Origin: a virus
IMG/VR virus record: IMGVR_UViG_3300035670_001353
Coordinates: 1-22,005 of that record
Direction: 5' to 3' (one strand)
Length of the DNA: 22,005 nt
Positions 13,406-20,772 of this stretch are shown here, piece by piece. A program made the position numbers and the translations under genes. The notes below the pieces were generated by a model. It was not told the DNA's origin. It did no database searches and saw nothing but the letters and a program-made list of their open reading frames with translations. The first letter of the stretch is position 1; the number at the start of each line of letters is the position of its first letter.

Positions 13406-14776
13406 TTACATGAGGTTTGCGATAGCAAACTTTCTGTAGTAAATGTTTCTTTCTGCGGATGTAACGAATCCAGCGGCAGAAGCAAGAGCGCCAGTAGCAC
13501 CTGTTGTTGCAAATGGGTTTGCAATCATGCCATAACGTGTCTTGAAGCCGATCTTTGGCTGGAATGTGTCTTGTCCAACTGCACGAACCATTTGGAGAGG
13601 AACGTATGGGCAGTAGAAAAGACCTGCGTCAAATGCAGAAGTACCTTTGTAGCCGATTGTAGCGTAATGAACGCCAGACGATGCGGCAAAGTATGGGTCG
13701 ATGTAAACACGGATGCGGCCGTTAAGAACACCAGCAAATGTGTTACCTGTGTCATCAACTTGAAGATTGTTGCTGAGAGCAGGTGTGTAGTCAAGAACAC
13801 CAGCCATCTGAAGTGCCGAAGCAACGTCAGACGAACAGATCATGACATTACCCTTACCTCTACGAGTTGCTTTTGCAATCGCATTGGATTCTCTTTCAAG
13901 TTGGAACATGAGACCTTTAAACTTCTCAACTGACCAACGACCGTTTGCATCAACGTCAAGGTTGAATGTACCAGAAGAAGCAACATTCTCTTGTGCGCCG
14001 ATTGTAGCAGTACGGTTGATTTGACGAATAACTTCACGATTTATTTCAGCAAGGATCTCTGTCGAGAGAATGTTTGCGAGTTCTTGCTCTGCGTCAAGAC
14101 CGTGAACTGCCTTAAGGTCTTGTGCGAGTTCCATTGTGTACTCAGCCTTGAGCGCACGGGATTGAGCAGTAACGGCAACTTTCTCAATTGAGAATGCCAT
14201 CTCTTGGAAGACTGCGTTTGTTCCTGGTGTGCTACCAAGACCTTCAGCAACTGCGGTTGTCATACCTGTACCAGTTGTGTAGTTGTTAGCCCAGTCTGTC
14301 TCAGGTGTTGCACCAGAAACAGGTGTCAAGCCAGAGTAAACAGGCGATGTGTTGCTTCCAGCAAAGTCTGTATCTGCTTCGTTGAAGAGTGCTTCAGTTC
14401 CGCCTTGCGATGTGTAACGTGAACGCATTGCAAAGATAAGTCCTGTAGGACCTGTCATTGGCTGAACGCCGCAAACGTCATAAGCGATGAGGTTAGGCAT
14501 CGAACGGCGGACGAGAGAGATAAGAACTGGATCGTATGTATCAATAGCACCAGAAGCGGCTACTGACGAGGAACCTTGCATTGCGTTTGCTGGAACGGCT
14601 TCTGTAAGAAGCGACTGTGGGTTGCGATAACCAGCAGACTCACCAAAGCGGCAATCAATCTCTTGGTTCTCAAGCAACTGAGCAACTACGGCTTTCTTGT
14701 GTGTGTCCTTAATAGCACCAAGATCAGGATGATCTAGAACTGGTGCCCATTTTTGAACGAGTTGTTGAACATTCAT
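13406..14776 (-). CDS. 23: gp23 major capsid protein precursor
   Basis: The 456-residue product forms the T4-type icosahedral head lattice. 'IDTYDPVLISLVRRSMPNLIAYDV' (split by the usual conserved positions) and 'CGVQPMTGPTGLIFAMR' match gp23, where T4 has 'MVRRAIPNLIAFDICGVQPMNSPTGQVFALR'. A gp21 maturation site fits LTE|A after Glu59 ('SLLTE|AVPA'), so about 59 residues would be removed. It is slightly shorter than T4 gp23 (521). It has its own late promoter, a strong AAAGGAG ribosome site eight bases upstream, and its own terminator, consistent with the most abundant virion protein. Confidence 0.97.
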   Translation of the reverse strand: MNVQQLVQKWAPVLDHPDLGAIKDTHKKAVVAQLLENQEIDCRFGESAGYRNPQSLLTEAVPANAMQGSSSVAASGAIDTYDPVLISLVRRSMPNLIAYDVCGVQPMTGPTGLIFAMRSRYTSQGGTEALFNEADTDFAGSNTSPVYSGLTPVSGATPETDWANNYTTGTGMTTAVAEGLGSTPGTNAVFQEMAFSIEKVAVTAQSRALKAEYTMELAQDLKAVHGLDAEQELANILSTEILAEINREVIRQINRTATIGAQENVASSGTFNLDVDANGRWSVEKFKGLMFQLERESNAIAKATRRGKGNVMICSSDVASALQMAGVLDYTPALSNNLQVDDTGNTFAGVLNGRIRVYIDPYFAASSGVHYATIGYKGTSAFDAGLFYCPYVPLQMVRAVGQDTFQPKIGFKTRYGMIANPFATTGATGALASAAGFVTSAERNIYYRKFAIANLM

Positions 14777-14805
14777 GGTTTTCTCCTTTGAGTATTATTA
14801 ATGTT

Positions 14806-14813
14806 TATTTATA
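14806..14813 (-). promoter_or_regulatory. T4-type late promoter before gene 23
   Basis: Exact TATAAATA on the minus strand, 29 bases before ATG 14776, in the 43-base gap after gene 22. An A/T-rich tract flanks it. Confidence 0.9.
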
Positions 14814-14819
14814 AAAAAA

Positions 14820-15731
14820 TTATTTTCTAATGATCTTAGAAATGTTTTTGACATAGTGTTCCATGACTGGAGAAAACGATGTATCCTCCAAGTCTTCGTC
14901 AGCACCAAACTGCTCACTTACTGTCTCTTTTGTTTCTTCTTTGGACTCAGAAAAATACTTTCTCTTTGTGAGAGCAAGTTTCTCTCTGTAATCTTCTTCA
15001 GAAACAAATTCAATGTTTTCCGACAATTGGGCAAGTTTTGCTGCCTGAACCTCAGTCAATCCTTCTGAGATGTCAGAAAGAATTGCTTCTTTCTTATAAA
15101 CACCAACCTCTGCATTGAGAGATGTGTTCTCAGTTACCATTTTGTCCAACTCGCCCTCTAATGCCTCAACCTTAGCGGCAAGTTCTTCAACCATGTCAAC
15201 TTTCTCTTCTGGAATGTCGATGTAGTGTTCTTGGAAAAGATTCTTAAGACCTGTCATGAAGTCTTCTGCAATTTCTGAACGAATGCCAGAATCGATTGCG
15301 AGTTTGTTCTCTTCCATCCACTCACCGACAACATACTCAAGATATTCGTCAACTTTGCTCACAACATTTTCGTTAATAGAAGCAATTTCTTCTTCTAATT
15401 TTTGTTGATATTCTTCTTCAAGTGCTTGGGCTCTTTCGTCTACTTTAGCAAGAACTGCGGCTTCGAAAATTGCTTTAGCATTTGTTTTGAATTCTTCAGA
15501 AAGACCTTCGCCAGAGAAGATAGCGTTGATGTCTTCATCAGAATCAACTTCTTCCTTCATCTTTTTCATCTTCATTTCTTTCTTCATTTTCATTTTGCCA
15601 TTTTCTTCTTCCTCTTCATCCTCATCTTCGTCCTCATCCTCATCATCTTCTTCTTTCATGGCTTTATTATATTTTTTCATTTCTTCAAGATCAGCGATTT
15701 CGGCTTGATCTTTTTCGGGTCCTTTAGTCAT
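14820..15731 (-). CDS. 22: gp22 prohead core scaffold protein
   Basis: The scaffold around which gp23 assembles; it is later degraded by gp21. Central 'SEIAEDFMTGLKNLFQEHYI' and 'DIPEEKVDMVEELAAKVEAL' followed by a coiled coil are typical of gp22, and the position between 21 and 23 agrees. It has 303 residues against 269 in T4. The extra length is N-terminal: residues 27-43 are almost purely Asp/Glu and 46-59 are alternating Met/Lys, an unusual polyampholyte. AAAGGAG lies upstream of ATG 15731, with its own late promoter. Confidence 0.92.
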   Translation of the reverse strand: MTKGPEKDQAEIADLEEMKKYNKAMKEEDDEDEDEDEDEEEEENGKMKMKKEMKMKKMKEEVDSDEDINAIFSGEGLSEEFKTNAKAIFEAAVLAKVDERAQALEEEYQQKLEEEIASINENVVSKVDEYLEYVVGEWMEENKLAIDSGIRSEIAEDFMTGLKNLFQEHYIDIPEEKVDMVEELAAKVEALEGELDKMVTENTSLNAEVGVYKKEAILSDISEGLTEVQAAKLAQLSENIEFVSEEDYREKLALTKRKYFSESKEETKETVSEQFGADEDLEDTSFSPVMEHYVKNISKIIRK

Positions 15732-15765
15732 AATTCTCTCCTTTGCGAATTTGAATTGCTAATTA

Positions 15766-15773
15766 TATTTATA
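15766..15773 (-). promoter_or_regulatory. T4-type late promoter before gene 22
   Basis: Exact TATAAATA on the minus strand, 34 bases before ATG 15731, immediately after the gene 21 stop. Confidence 0.88.
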
Positions 15774-15778
15774 AAATT

Positions 15779-16429
15779 TTATAGTTTAGACATGAACTTA
15801 TTGAATGTTCGCAACATATTTTCTTCCAAATTCTTTTTAGAAGATTTTTTGATAGTTTCTTTGAACTTTGCGATTTCAACTTCTTTGATAATTCCGTTGT
15901 CCCATACCCACTCTTTGCCTTCCATGATGCCACGAACAAAAGCATCGGGTGCAGATGGGTCAGCAACAATGTCGGCGGCAGTAGCAAGGTAGAAGTCATC
16001 TTTGACAACTCTTGTGCCGTCTGAACGCTCTTCAAGCGATCCCATGCCTCTTGTAGAGACACCAACACATGCGCCTTCTGCAATTAGATTTTTTACGATA
16101 TTGCCGTATGGTGTATCCATGATCTTTGCTTTACCGTAGAAGTCATTGCCTTCTTGACGGAGTTCTTTAATCATGTGAGAAACACGCTCAAGATTAATTG
16201 TAGGACCATCTGGATGACCTAACTCACCGTATGCACGATTCTTCATCACATATTCTTGAATGTAACGATTGGCTTCTTTCTGAAGAACACCAACTGGATA
16301 AACTCTTCCGTTTCGATTCTTTTGTTCGGCTTGCATGAACACGCCTTCGATGTAAAAGTTCTTCGAACCCGAATCGGATTCTTCAGTTAAAACTTTTACT
16401 TCCTCATTAATTTCTGTGATGAGTTTCAT
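15779..16429 (-). CDS. 21: gp21 prohead maturation protease
   Basis: gp21 is the serine protease of the prohead core that cleaves capsid and core proteins after (L/I)-x-E. In this 216-residue protein (T4: 212), 'NRNGRVYP' (38-45), 'GELGHPDGPTINLERVSH' (68-85, candidate catalytic His72 or His85), 'GVSTRGMG' (123-130, nucleophile Ser125) and 'DIVADPSAPDAFV' (153-165) follow the S78-type phage protease pattern. AGAGGA lies upstream of ATG 16429. No late promoter is seen directly before it, so it is probably transcribed from the promoter before the gp67-like gene. Confidence 0.95.
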   Translation of the reverse strand: MKLITEINEEVKVLTEESDSGSKNFYIEGVFMQAEQKNRNGRVYPVGVLQKEANRYIQEYVMKNRAYGELGHPDGPTINLERVSHMIKELRQEGNDFYGKAKIMDTPYGNIVKNLIAEGACVGVSTRGMGSLEERSDGTRVVKDDFYLATAADIVADPSAPDAFVRGIMEGKEWVWDNGIIKEVEIAKFKETIKKSSKKNLEENMLRTFNKFMSKL

Positions 16430-16438
16430 TTGGTCCTC

Positions 16439-16681
16439 TTATGACTTGTATGCAACAGGTGTGCAGTTTGCTACTGCACTACATGTGATTGTATCTGTAG
16501 CCGCTTTCTCAACAATCTCTACTGTGCCTGCTGGCATGATGAATGTTCCAATATGAGTGTTTGAAGCATTCTTGATTGCAACTGTAGTTAAAGATCCTGC
16601 TTGGATTCTAACTAACGTAGAATTATTAACTGTGTCTTGAGTTGTAACTGCAACTAAATTTGCGGTAGGTTTGATAATCAT
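16439..16681 (-). CDS. Small beta-rich hypothetical virion protein
   Basis: This 80-residue protein is rich in Thr, Val, Ala and Ile and poor in charge, with alternating hydrophobics suggesting a beta-sandwich ('TLVRIQAGSLTTVAIKNASN', 'IGTFIMPAGTVEIVEKAATD'). Two cysteines near the end (CSAVANC) could pair. Its ribosome site AGAGGA lies in the final codons of the preceding gene. Position in the 67-21 interval of the head block suggests a structural or decoration protein; I recognise no family. Confidence 0.75.
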   Translation of the reverse strand: MIIKPTANLVAVTTQDTVNNSTLVRIQAGSLTTVAIKNASNTHIGTFIMPAGTVEIVEKAATDTITCSAVANCTPVAYKS

Positions 16682-16682
16682 T

Positions 16683-17693
16683 TTATTCCTCTTCCATCAT
16701 TCGTGCAAACTCAAGAAGCGAATCAGCATCTTCTTCTAGTTGATGCATGAAAAATTCTTGATTCTCTTCGTTAAGATCGTTATAAAGTTTGAAAAGAAGT
16801 TCGGCATCTGTCTCTTCTTTCATTTTAGATTGGATGGTTTTGTATGCTTTCTTTGCGGCTTCTGGTCTATCTTTTACCATAGCGGAAGCAACTGCATACG
16901 GTCCTCCTCGTGTTTCGTCACCGACACCCTTCTTTTCAAATTCTTTGCCGATGGTGTGTGCCATCTTTGTTTGTTGTTTTGTGAAGTCTGCTTCTTTTAC
17001 TTGGCGCAATGTTTTTTTCTTTGCGGCAAGTTTTTCTAAACCTGGGTTGACATACTTCTCTTCAACCGACTCTTCTTCTTTCATTTCTTTAGACTTCTTC
17101 ATTTGACGCAATGTCTTTTGCATTCCTTGTTTTGCCAAATGTTTTGCAGTAGAAGGACCTTGTCCATATTTACCTGCAACGGCTGAAGGGGACTTCTTTG
17201 GCTTGTCTGGTGTGAATGGTGTTTCTGCTTCATCAAGTTTAAGAATTTCTTCTTCGGTAAGTTCAAATTCTTCAGACACTCCTAATTTTTTACTTGCTGA
17301 ATGTGCGTCAGAAGAACCTTTTTTATACCAAGAATTTTTTACAGCACCAGCATGTAAATTGGCTGCTCTTTGGTGTGCAACTCTCTTATCCCCACCAGAA
17401 CTCTTAGCAAGGGCTCTGTGCTTTGATGCTAATTGCTTATGCTTTTCAATTTGAGCGGCAGTCAATTCTTCATCAAGATCAACATCTTCACCCATGGCTT
17501 GCTTGTTGTCAAGTTTGTCTGCTTTGCGCTTGCCAGAACCTTCTTTGGTCGAAACCTTAGCAGAGCCTTCTGTTCCTTGATCTTCAGGATCAGAGATTTC
17601 TACTTTGTGTGCATTCACAAAGTCTGCTTCGCCCTTTGCTTTGGGTTTAAGATTTGGTCCTGCTTCTGCTACAAATGACTTAAAGTTCTTCAT
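16683..17693 (-). CDS. Lys/Glu-rich internal head protein candidate with capsid-targeting N-terminus
   Basis: This 336-residue protein begins MKNFKSFVAEAG, strikingly like the capsid-targeting sequence of T4 internal protein III (MKTYQEFIAEA), which gp21 removes after the Glu. The rest is a low-complexity, highly charged chain with many Lys-, Ser- and Ala-rich stretches and no clear fold, plus a C-terminal acidic helix 'LFKLYNDLNEENQEF...LLEFARMMEEE'. Several possible gp21 sites (for example ELTE at about 142-145) occur. In T4, internal proteins are packed with the DNA and injected. The gene takes the place of gene 68 between 67 and 21, so it may instead be a core scaffold protein. SD AGAGGA precedes ATG 17693; it overlaps the gp67-like gene by 14 bases. 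The capsid-targeting reading is by analogy. Confidence 0.85.
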   Translation of the reverse strand: MKNFKSFVAEAGPNLKPKAKGEADFVNAHKVEISDPEDQGTEGSAKVSTKEGSGKRKADKLDNKQAMGEDVDLDEELTAAQIEKHKQLASKHRALAKSSGGDKRVAHQRAANLHAGAVKNSWYKKGSSDAHSASKKLGVSEEFELTEEEILKLDEAETPFTPDKPKKSPSAVAGKYGQGPSTAKHLAKQGMQKTLRQMKKSKEMKEEESVEEKYVNPGLEKLAAKKKTLRQVKEADFTKQQTKMAHTIGKEFEKKGVGDETRGGPYAVASAMVKDRPEAAKKAYKTIQSKMKEETDAELLFKLYNDLNEENQEFFMHQLEEDADSLLEFARMMEEE

Positions 17694-17895
17694 CGTTTTC
17701 CTCTGTGTCGATTTGAATGTCTTCAGAATCTTCTACGGATTCTTCCTCTTGATTTAAAAATGACTGAGCCAATTCAATTTTGCGACTTTGCAATGCTGAC
17801 TGTATCTTATTGTCTAACTCATTACCGATATGAGTTTTAAAGTCTAGCGGCTTTGCTTCAATCGCACTCATTATTGCTTGCTGAATGTTATCCAT
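17680..17895 (-). CDS. 67: gp67-like prohead core protein
   Basis: This 71-residue protein matches T4 gp67 (80 residues) in layout: an N-terminal helix 'IQQAIMSAIEAKPLDFKTHI' with a continuing 'ALQSRKIELAQSFLN' helix, then a C-terminal tail of nearly only acidic residues. T4 gp67 is a core component cleaved by gp21 and needed for head shape. Position just upstream of the core/protease/scaffold genes supports the call. AAAAGGAG lies nine bases before ATG 17895 and a late promoter precedes it. Confidence 0.8.
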   Translation of the reverse strand: MDNIQQAIMSAIEAKPLDFKTHIGNELDNKIQSALQSRKIELAQSFLNQEEESVEDSEDIQIDTEENDEEL

Positions 17896-17914
17896 AATGT
17901 TCTCCTTTTGTGTT

Positions 17915-17922
17915 TATTTATA
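17915..17922 (-). promoter_or_regulatory. T4-type late promoter before the gp67-like gene
   Basis: Exact TATAAATA on the minus strand, 19 bases before ATG 17895. It is the nearest upstream late promoter for the internal-protein, 80-residue and gp21 genes as well. Confidence 0.88.
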
Positions 17923-17935
17923 TAATATTACATTT

Positions 17936-18742
17936 TCAACTGTTATAATACGGTATCTTGTAGTCTACACCACCAATATTGACTGACAAGAAACCAACTG
18001 GTGCTTCTGGTAACTCTGCTGAACCTGATGTTGCAGTATTTGATGCAGTAGAAGCAGGATTCAATCGAATGCCACCAGAGATAACTGCGGCATCATTTTC
18101 ACCAATCTTCGAAATGTTGTCGTCTTTAAAGACAAGCAATCTGTGAATATTGTCAACAAATGATGCAACTCCAAAACTTGCAGTCGGTGCAATTGAGAGT
18201 GGTCCAATAACTTTAAGAACATTAGGTTCTGGAATGACAATCGTAGACTCAATTGATGGAAATGGAACATTCTCAATTTCCATATTCAACTGAGTAAAGT
18301 TTCCAAATCGTAATGTAGATTCTACTACATTTGGATAAACAATAAAGTTCAGTTGATGATCAGTTTCAAATCCGTTTGTTGTTGTTGCTGATGTCGCATC
18401 AATAATAAAGTTGACTGAACTTGTTCCAAATACAAGTTCGCTTTCAATTTCATCAATGATGACAATGTTGAGTTGTGGTTCAGCATCACCAAATGCAACT
18501 GTAGATTCAGTTGATTCAAGAAAGATTATTTGATTGAGTTGTGAAGTACCAAATGCAAGTACACTATCGACAGAATCTGGATGTATCTGTACAAATAGTT
18601 CTGGTACTCCATAGACATTTACAGGATCGATAGCATAGTCAAATGTATCGATAACCTGTACGACTGTATTTGAGGAATAAACTTGAATTGCATCATTCTG
18701 TGCTTGTGACAGAATGGCATCAAGTTGAATCACTTGATTCAT
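17936..18742 (-). CDS. Repeat-containing structural protein, probable virion surface or fibre component
   Basis: This 268-residue protein contains (about 38-195) seven imperfect units of roughly 20 residues with the core 'ES(T/V)xx(A/V)FGxxxxQLNxxI', for example SVDSVLAFGTSQLN, TESTVAFGDAEPQLN and VESTLRFGNFTQLN. Charge is low and beta-branched residues dominate, so a beta-solenoid or stacked beta-hairpins is likely. The C-terminus 'GFLSVNIGGVDYKIPYYNS' resembles an ending I associate with phage structural proteins. No signal peptide or membrane segment. ATG 18742 has only a weak GAGAG ribosome site that can be paired in a hairpin. The neighbours are virion genes; the location on the particle is unknown. 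Confidence 0.8.
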   Translation of the reverse strand: MNQVIQLDAILSQAQNDAIQVYSSNTVVQVIDTFDYAIDPVNVYGVPELFVQIHPDSVDSVLAFGTSQLNQIIFLESTESTVAFGDAEPQLNIVIIDEIESELVFGTSSVNFIIDATSATTTNGFETDHQLNFIVYPNVVESTLRFGNFTQLNMEIENVPFPSIESTIVIPEPNVLKVIGPLSIAPTASFGVASFVDNIHRLLVFKDDNISKIGENDAAVISGGIRLNPASTASNTATSGSAELPEAPVGFLSVNIGGVDYKIPYYNS

Positions 18743-18750
18743 AACATTTT

Positions 18751-18769
18751 CTCTCTATGCTTTAGAGAG
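18751..18769 (-). other. Hairpin covering the ribosome site of the repeat-protein gene
   Basis: CTCTCTA and TAGAGAG form a 7-bp stem with a 5-base loop spanning the stop codon of the preceding gene. The downstream arm includes GAGAG, the only plausible Shine-Dalgarno for ATG 18742. There is no U-tract, so it is not a terminator; it may reduce initiation or couple it to upstream translation. Confidence 0.45.
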
Positions 18770-19163
18770 CAAAGATTCGATTTGCTCCGCTGGAGAATGC
18801 GACTGTAATATCACCACCGTTAGGAAGAATTGGCAAACCTGTTGCGGAATCGATATATGCAATCAGTCTAGAATTGGCCTGAGTGCCTGTGTTTTGAAAT
18901 ATAATTAATGCCTCACAATTTGCACCAGTCACGGATGTGAATGTTGCATCGTCAGCATCAAATACTCCATTTGTCGTAGTTTTGTTTGACAAATCCGTAG
19001 ATGATATAACTGCATTATCAGGAACATCATCTCTAAACTGATGTTCTGAACTGTATGAGTAATTTCCTGTGTCAACAAGAGCAATTGTAATCGTGTCTGT
19101 AGCCATGTCGATGTCGGCATTTAGAAACGCTTCTTTTGCTTTGGGATAGAGTGCATTTGCCAT
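18762..19163 (-). CDS. Small phage structural protein ('PNGGDIT' family)
   Basis: This 133-residue protein fits a frequent phage family of 130-140 residues: N-terminal 'MANALYPKAKEAFLNADIDM', 'ITIALVDTGNYSYSSEHQF', 'DDVP', 'GVFDADDATFTSVTG', 'EALIIFQNTGTQANSRLIAY' and C-terminal 'GLPILPNGGDITVAFSSGAN'. Members lie among tail or head genes and are presumed virion proteins of unknown placement. SD AGGAG upstream of ATG 19163 and a late promoter precede it. Confidence 0.85.
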   Translation of the reverse strand: MANALYPKAKEAFLNADIDMATDTITIALVDTGNYSYSSEHQFRDDVPDNAVISSTDLSNKTTTNGVFDADDATFTSVTGANCEALIIFQNTGTQANSRLIAYIDSATGLPILPNGGDITVAFSSGANRIFAL

Positions 19164-19188
19164 TTAAAAAACTCCTAATTTTTTTGTT

Positions 19189-19196
19189 TATTTATA
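19189..19196 (-). promoter_or_regulatory. T4-type late promoter overlapping the stop of the collagen-like gene
   Basis: Exact TATAAATA on the minus strand, 25 bases before ATG 19163. The octamer includes the TAA stop codon (19192-19194) of the collagen-like gene. Confidence 0.88.
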
Positions 19197-20772
19197 AAAT
19201 AACTGGTGTTCCAATTTTAACAAATATCTGAGTAGCAGAAATAGCGGTTCCAATTTTGAGAGAAAATGTTGCACCATCTACTGTAGATGTTGTTACAATA
19301 TTGCCATTTGCACCCAAATACAATGATGCTTCTGGCGTCCAACTCCATGCAGGGTTTGTAATTGCACCAAGCGTAACTGTTTGACCATCATCATTTAAAA
19401 TACCTAGAATTCGATCCACTTGACCAAGTTCAAGTGCTGATGCAAGAACAGTTTCCGCATTTTGATTAAGTGCAACAATTTTATACTGAACTGCATTATT
19501 GTTTTCGAACTGAACATTGAGTGATTCTGTAACAGTAACACTATTTGCTTGATTGAACGCCGCCTGTGCAATTTCAGCCGCAACATTTGCTTGTTCAAAT
19601 GCCGCATTTGCAGTTTCGCTAGAACCTGCAATAATACCTCCAATTGTTGTTCCTGCTGGTAGTTCAATTACACCATCATTTGAAGTAATTGATGCGCCAC
19701 CAAGAAACAATGTATTGCCACTTAAATATAAATCTCTAAACTGTGCAGTTGGAGAACCTAAATCATATGTTAAATTCGCTGAAGGAATGACATGCTGAAC
19801 TATTGAATTTCCTGTAAGTGTCAGCCCAGCAAATGTAACTGCATCAGTTGTATTTAATTCTTGATCAGCACCACCAACTGAAACTGCGGCAAACTCAAAC
19901 TTATTGTTAGCCGCATTGTATCTAAGATAGCGACCATTTACTAAATTATTCGTATCAACATCATCAAGATAACGAAGATTAACTTCACCAGAACCTCCAC
20001 TGCCACCACCAAATCCTTTTGCAATCGTTTGATTGACTTTTACTTTGTAATCAGAAACATCTTTTTGAAGAACTTCTTTAAACTTATTGACTTCTTCTTG
20101 TATGGCAGTAAAGTCTGCGTCTTTGCCTGGGTCTCCCTTTTCACCCCTTTCACCTTGTGGACCTGGATTGCCTTTTTCTCCACGATCACCTTTCTCGCCC
20201 TTAGGCCCTTGTTTACCAGCAAGACCTTGTTCGCCTCTTTCGCCTTTGGGTCCTTGCGGACCTACTTCTCCTTGTTTTCCTTGTAGACCACGTTCACCTC
20301 GTTCACCCCTTTCTCCTCTTGGTCCCACAGGGCCCATAGGTCCAGGCTCACCTCTATCACCCTTTTCTCCTTGCTCTCCACGTTCACCCTGTGGTCCTTC
20401 AACTCCTTGTGGTCCTTGCTCTCCACGTTCGCCTTGAATTCCTTGTTCGCCTTGAGGTCCTGTTTCTCCACGTTCTCCAACATCACCTTTGTCTCCCTTC
20501 TCACCCTGATCACCCTTCTCACCTTGAAGACCTTGAATGCCTTGCGGGCCAACGTCACCAGTCTCACCCTTGTCACCTTTAGGACCCATGAAACCACGAG
20601 GACCTTGATCTCCTCTAAGTCCTTGTGGTCCTTCTACTACCTCAACAACTTTCTCTTCTTTTAGAGAATCAATTTCTTTCTTTAATTTTGAAATCTCTTT
20701 TTTTGTGTATGCAACGGATGTTGCAACAGAAAGTGCTTCGGCAATTAATTCATCAGGCTTCTTTGTCGTCAC
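19192..20772 (-). CDS. Collagen-like virion fibre protein
   Basis: From GTG 20772 this is 526 residues; the GTG has AGAGG six bases upstream. A TTG at 20787 is possible but lacks a ribosome site. Residues about 13-45 form a short Lys/Glu coiled coil, then 57 uninterrupted Gly-X-Y triplets (48-218), rich in Gln, Glu, Lys and Arg, predict a collagen triple helix. A Gly/Ser hinge follows (GGGSGGSG), then '[22 protein letters not shown]' (as two short motifs, LRYLDDVD and GRYLRYN) and '[17 protein letters not shown]', both frequent in phage fibre proteins, and an '[11 protein letters not shown]...AAFNQAN' coiled coil before a beta-rich tip. A trimeric fibre is the natural reading. It overlaps the portal gene by 20 bases, so it could be attached near the head-tail neck. 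Confidence 0.9.
   Translation of the reverse strand: MTTKKPDELIAEALSVATSVAYTKKEISKLKKEIDSLKEEKVVEVVEGPQGLRGDQGPRGFMGPKGDKGETGDVGPQGIQGLQGEKGDQGEKGDKGDVGERGETGPQGEQGIQGERGEQGPQGVEGPQGERGEQGEKGDRGEPGPMGPVGPRGERGERGERGLQGKQGEVGPQGPKGERGEQGLAGKQGPKGEKGDRGEKGNPGPQGERGEKGDPGKDADFTAIQEEVNKFKEVLQKDVSDYKVKVNQTIAKGFGGGSGGSGEVNLRYLDDVDTNNLVNGRYLRYNAANNKFEFAAVSVGGADQELNTTDAVTFAGLTLTGNSIVQHVIPSANLTYDLGSPTAQFRDLYLSGNTLFLGGASITSNDGVIELPAGTTIGGIIAGSSETANAAFEQANVAAEIAQAAFNQANSVTVTESLNVQFENNNAVQYKIVALNQNAETVLASALELGQVDRILGILNDDGQTVTLGAITNPAWSWTPEASLYLGANGNIVTTSTVDGATFSLKIGTAISATQIFVKIGTPVIL
20119..20631 (-). repeat. Coding region of 57 consecutive Gly-X-Y triplets
   Basis: Each codon triplet begins with a glycine codon for 171 residues without interruption. 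Recurrent GER, GEK, GPQ, GEQ and GDK triplets make the DNA itself partly repetitive (9-base periodicity), prone to slippage or recombination in frame. Confidence 0.92.

Noticed and set aside
18751-18769. Terminator between the 133- and 268-residue structural genes
   Set aside because: The hairpin has no T-tract on the minus strand and overlaps the ribosome site.
20087-20437. Pro-Gly-Ser-rich plus-strand frame opposite the collagen segment
   Set aside because: It is the complementary-strand shadow of the Gly-X-Y codons; periodicity explains its length.
20119-20631. CRISPR-like or tandem DNA repeat array
   Set aside because: The periodicity is from collagen codons in a long open frame; there are no conserved repeats with unique spacers.
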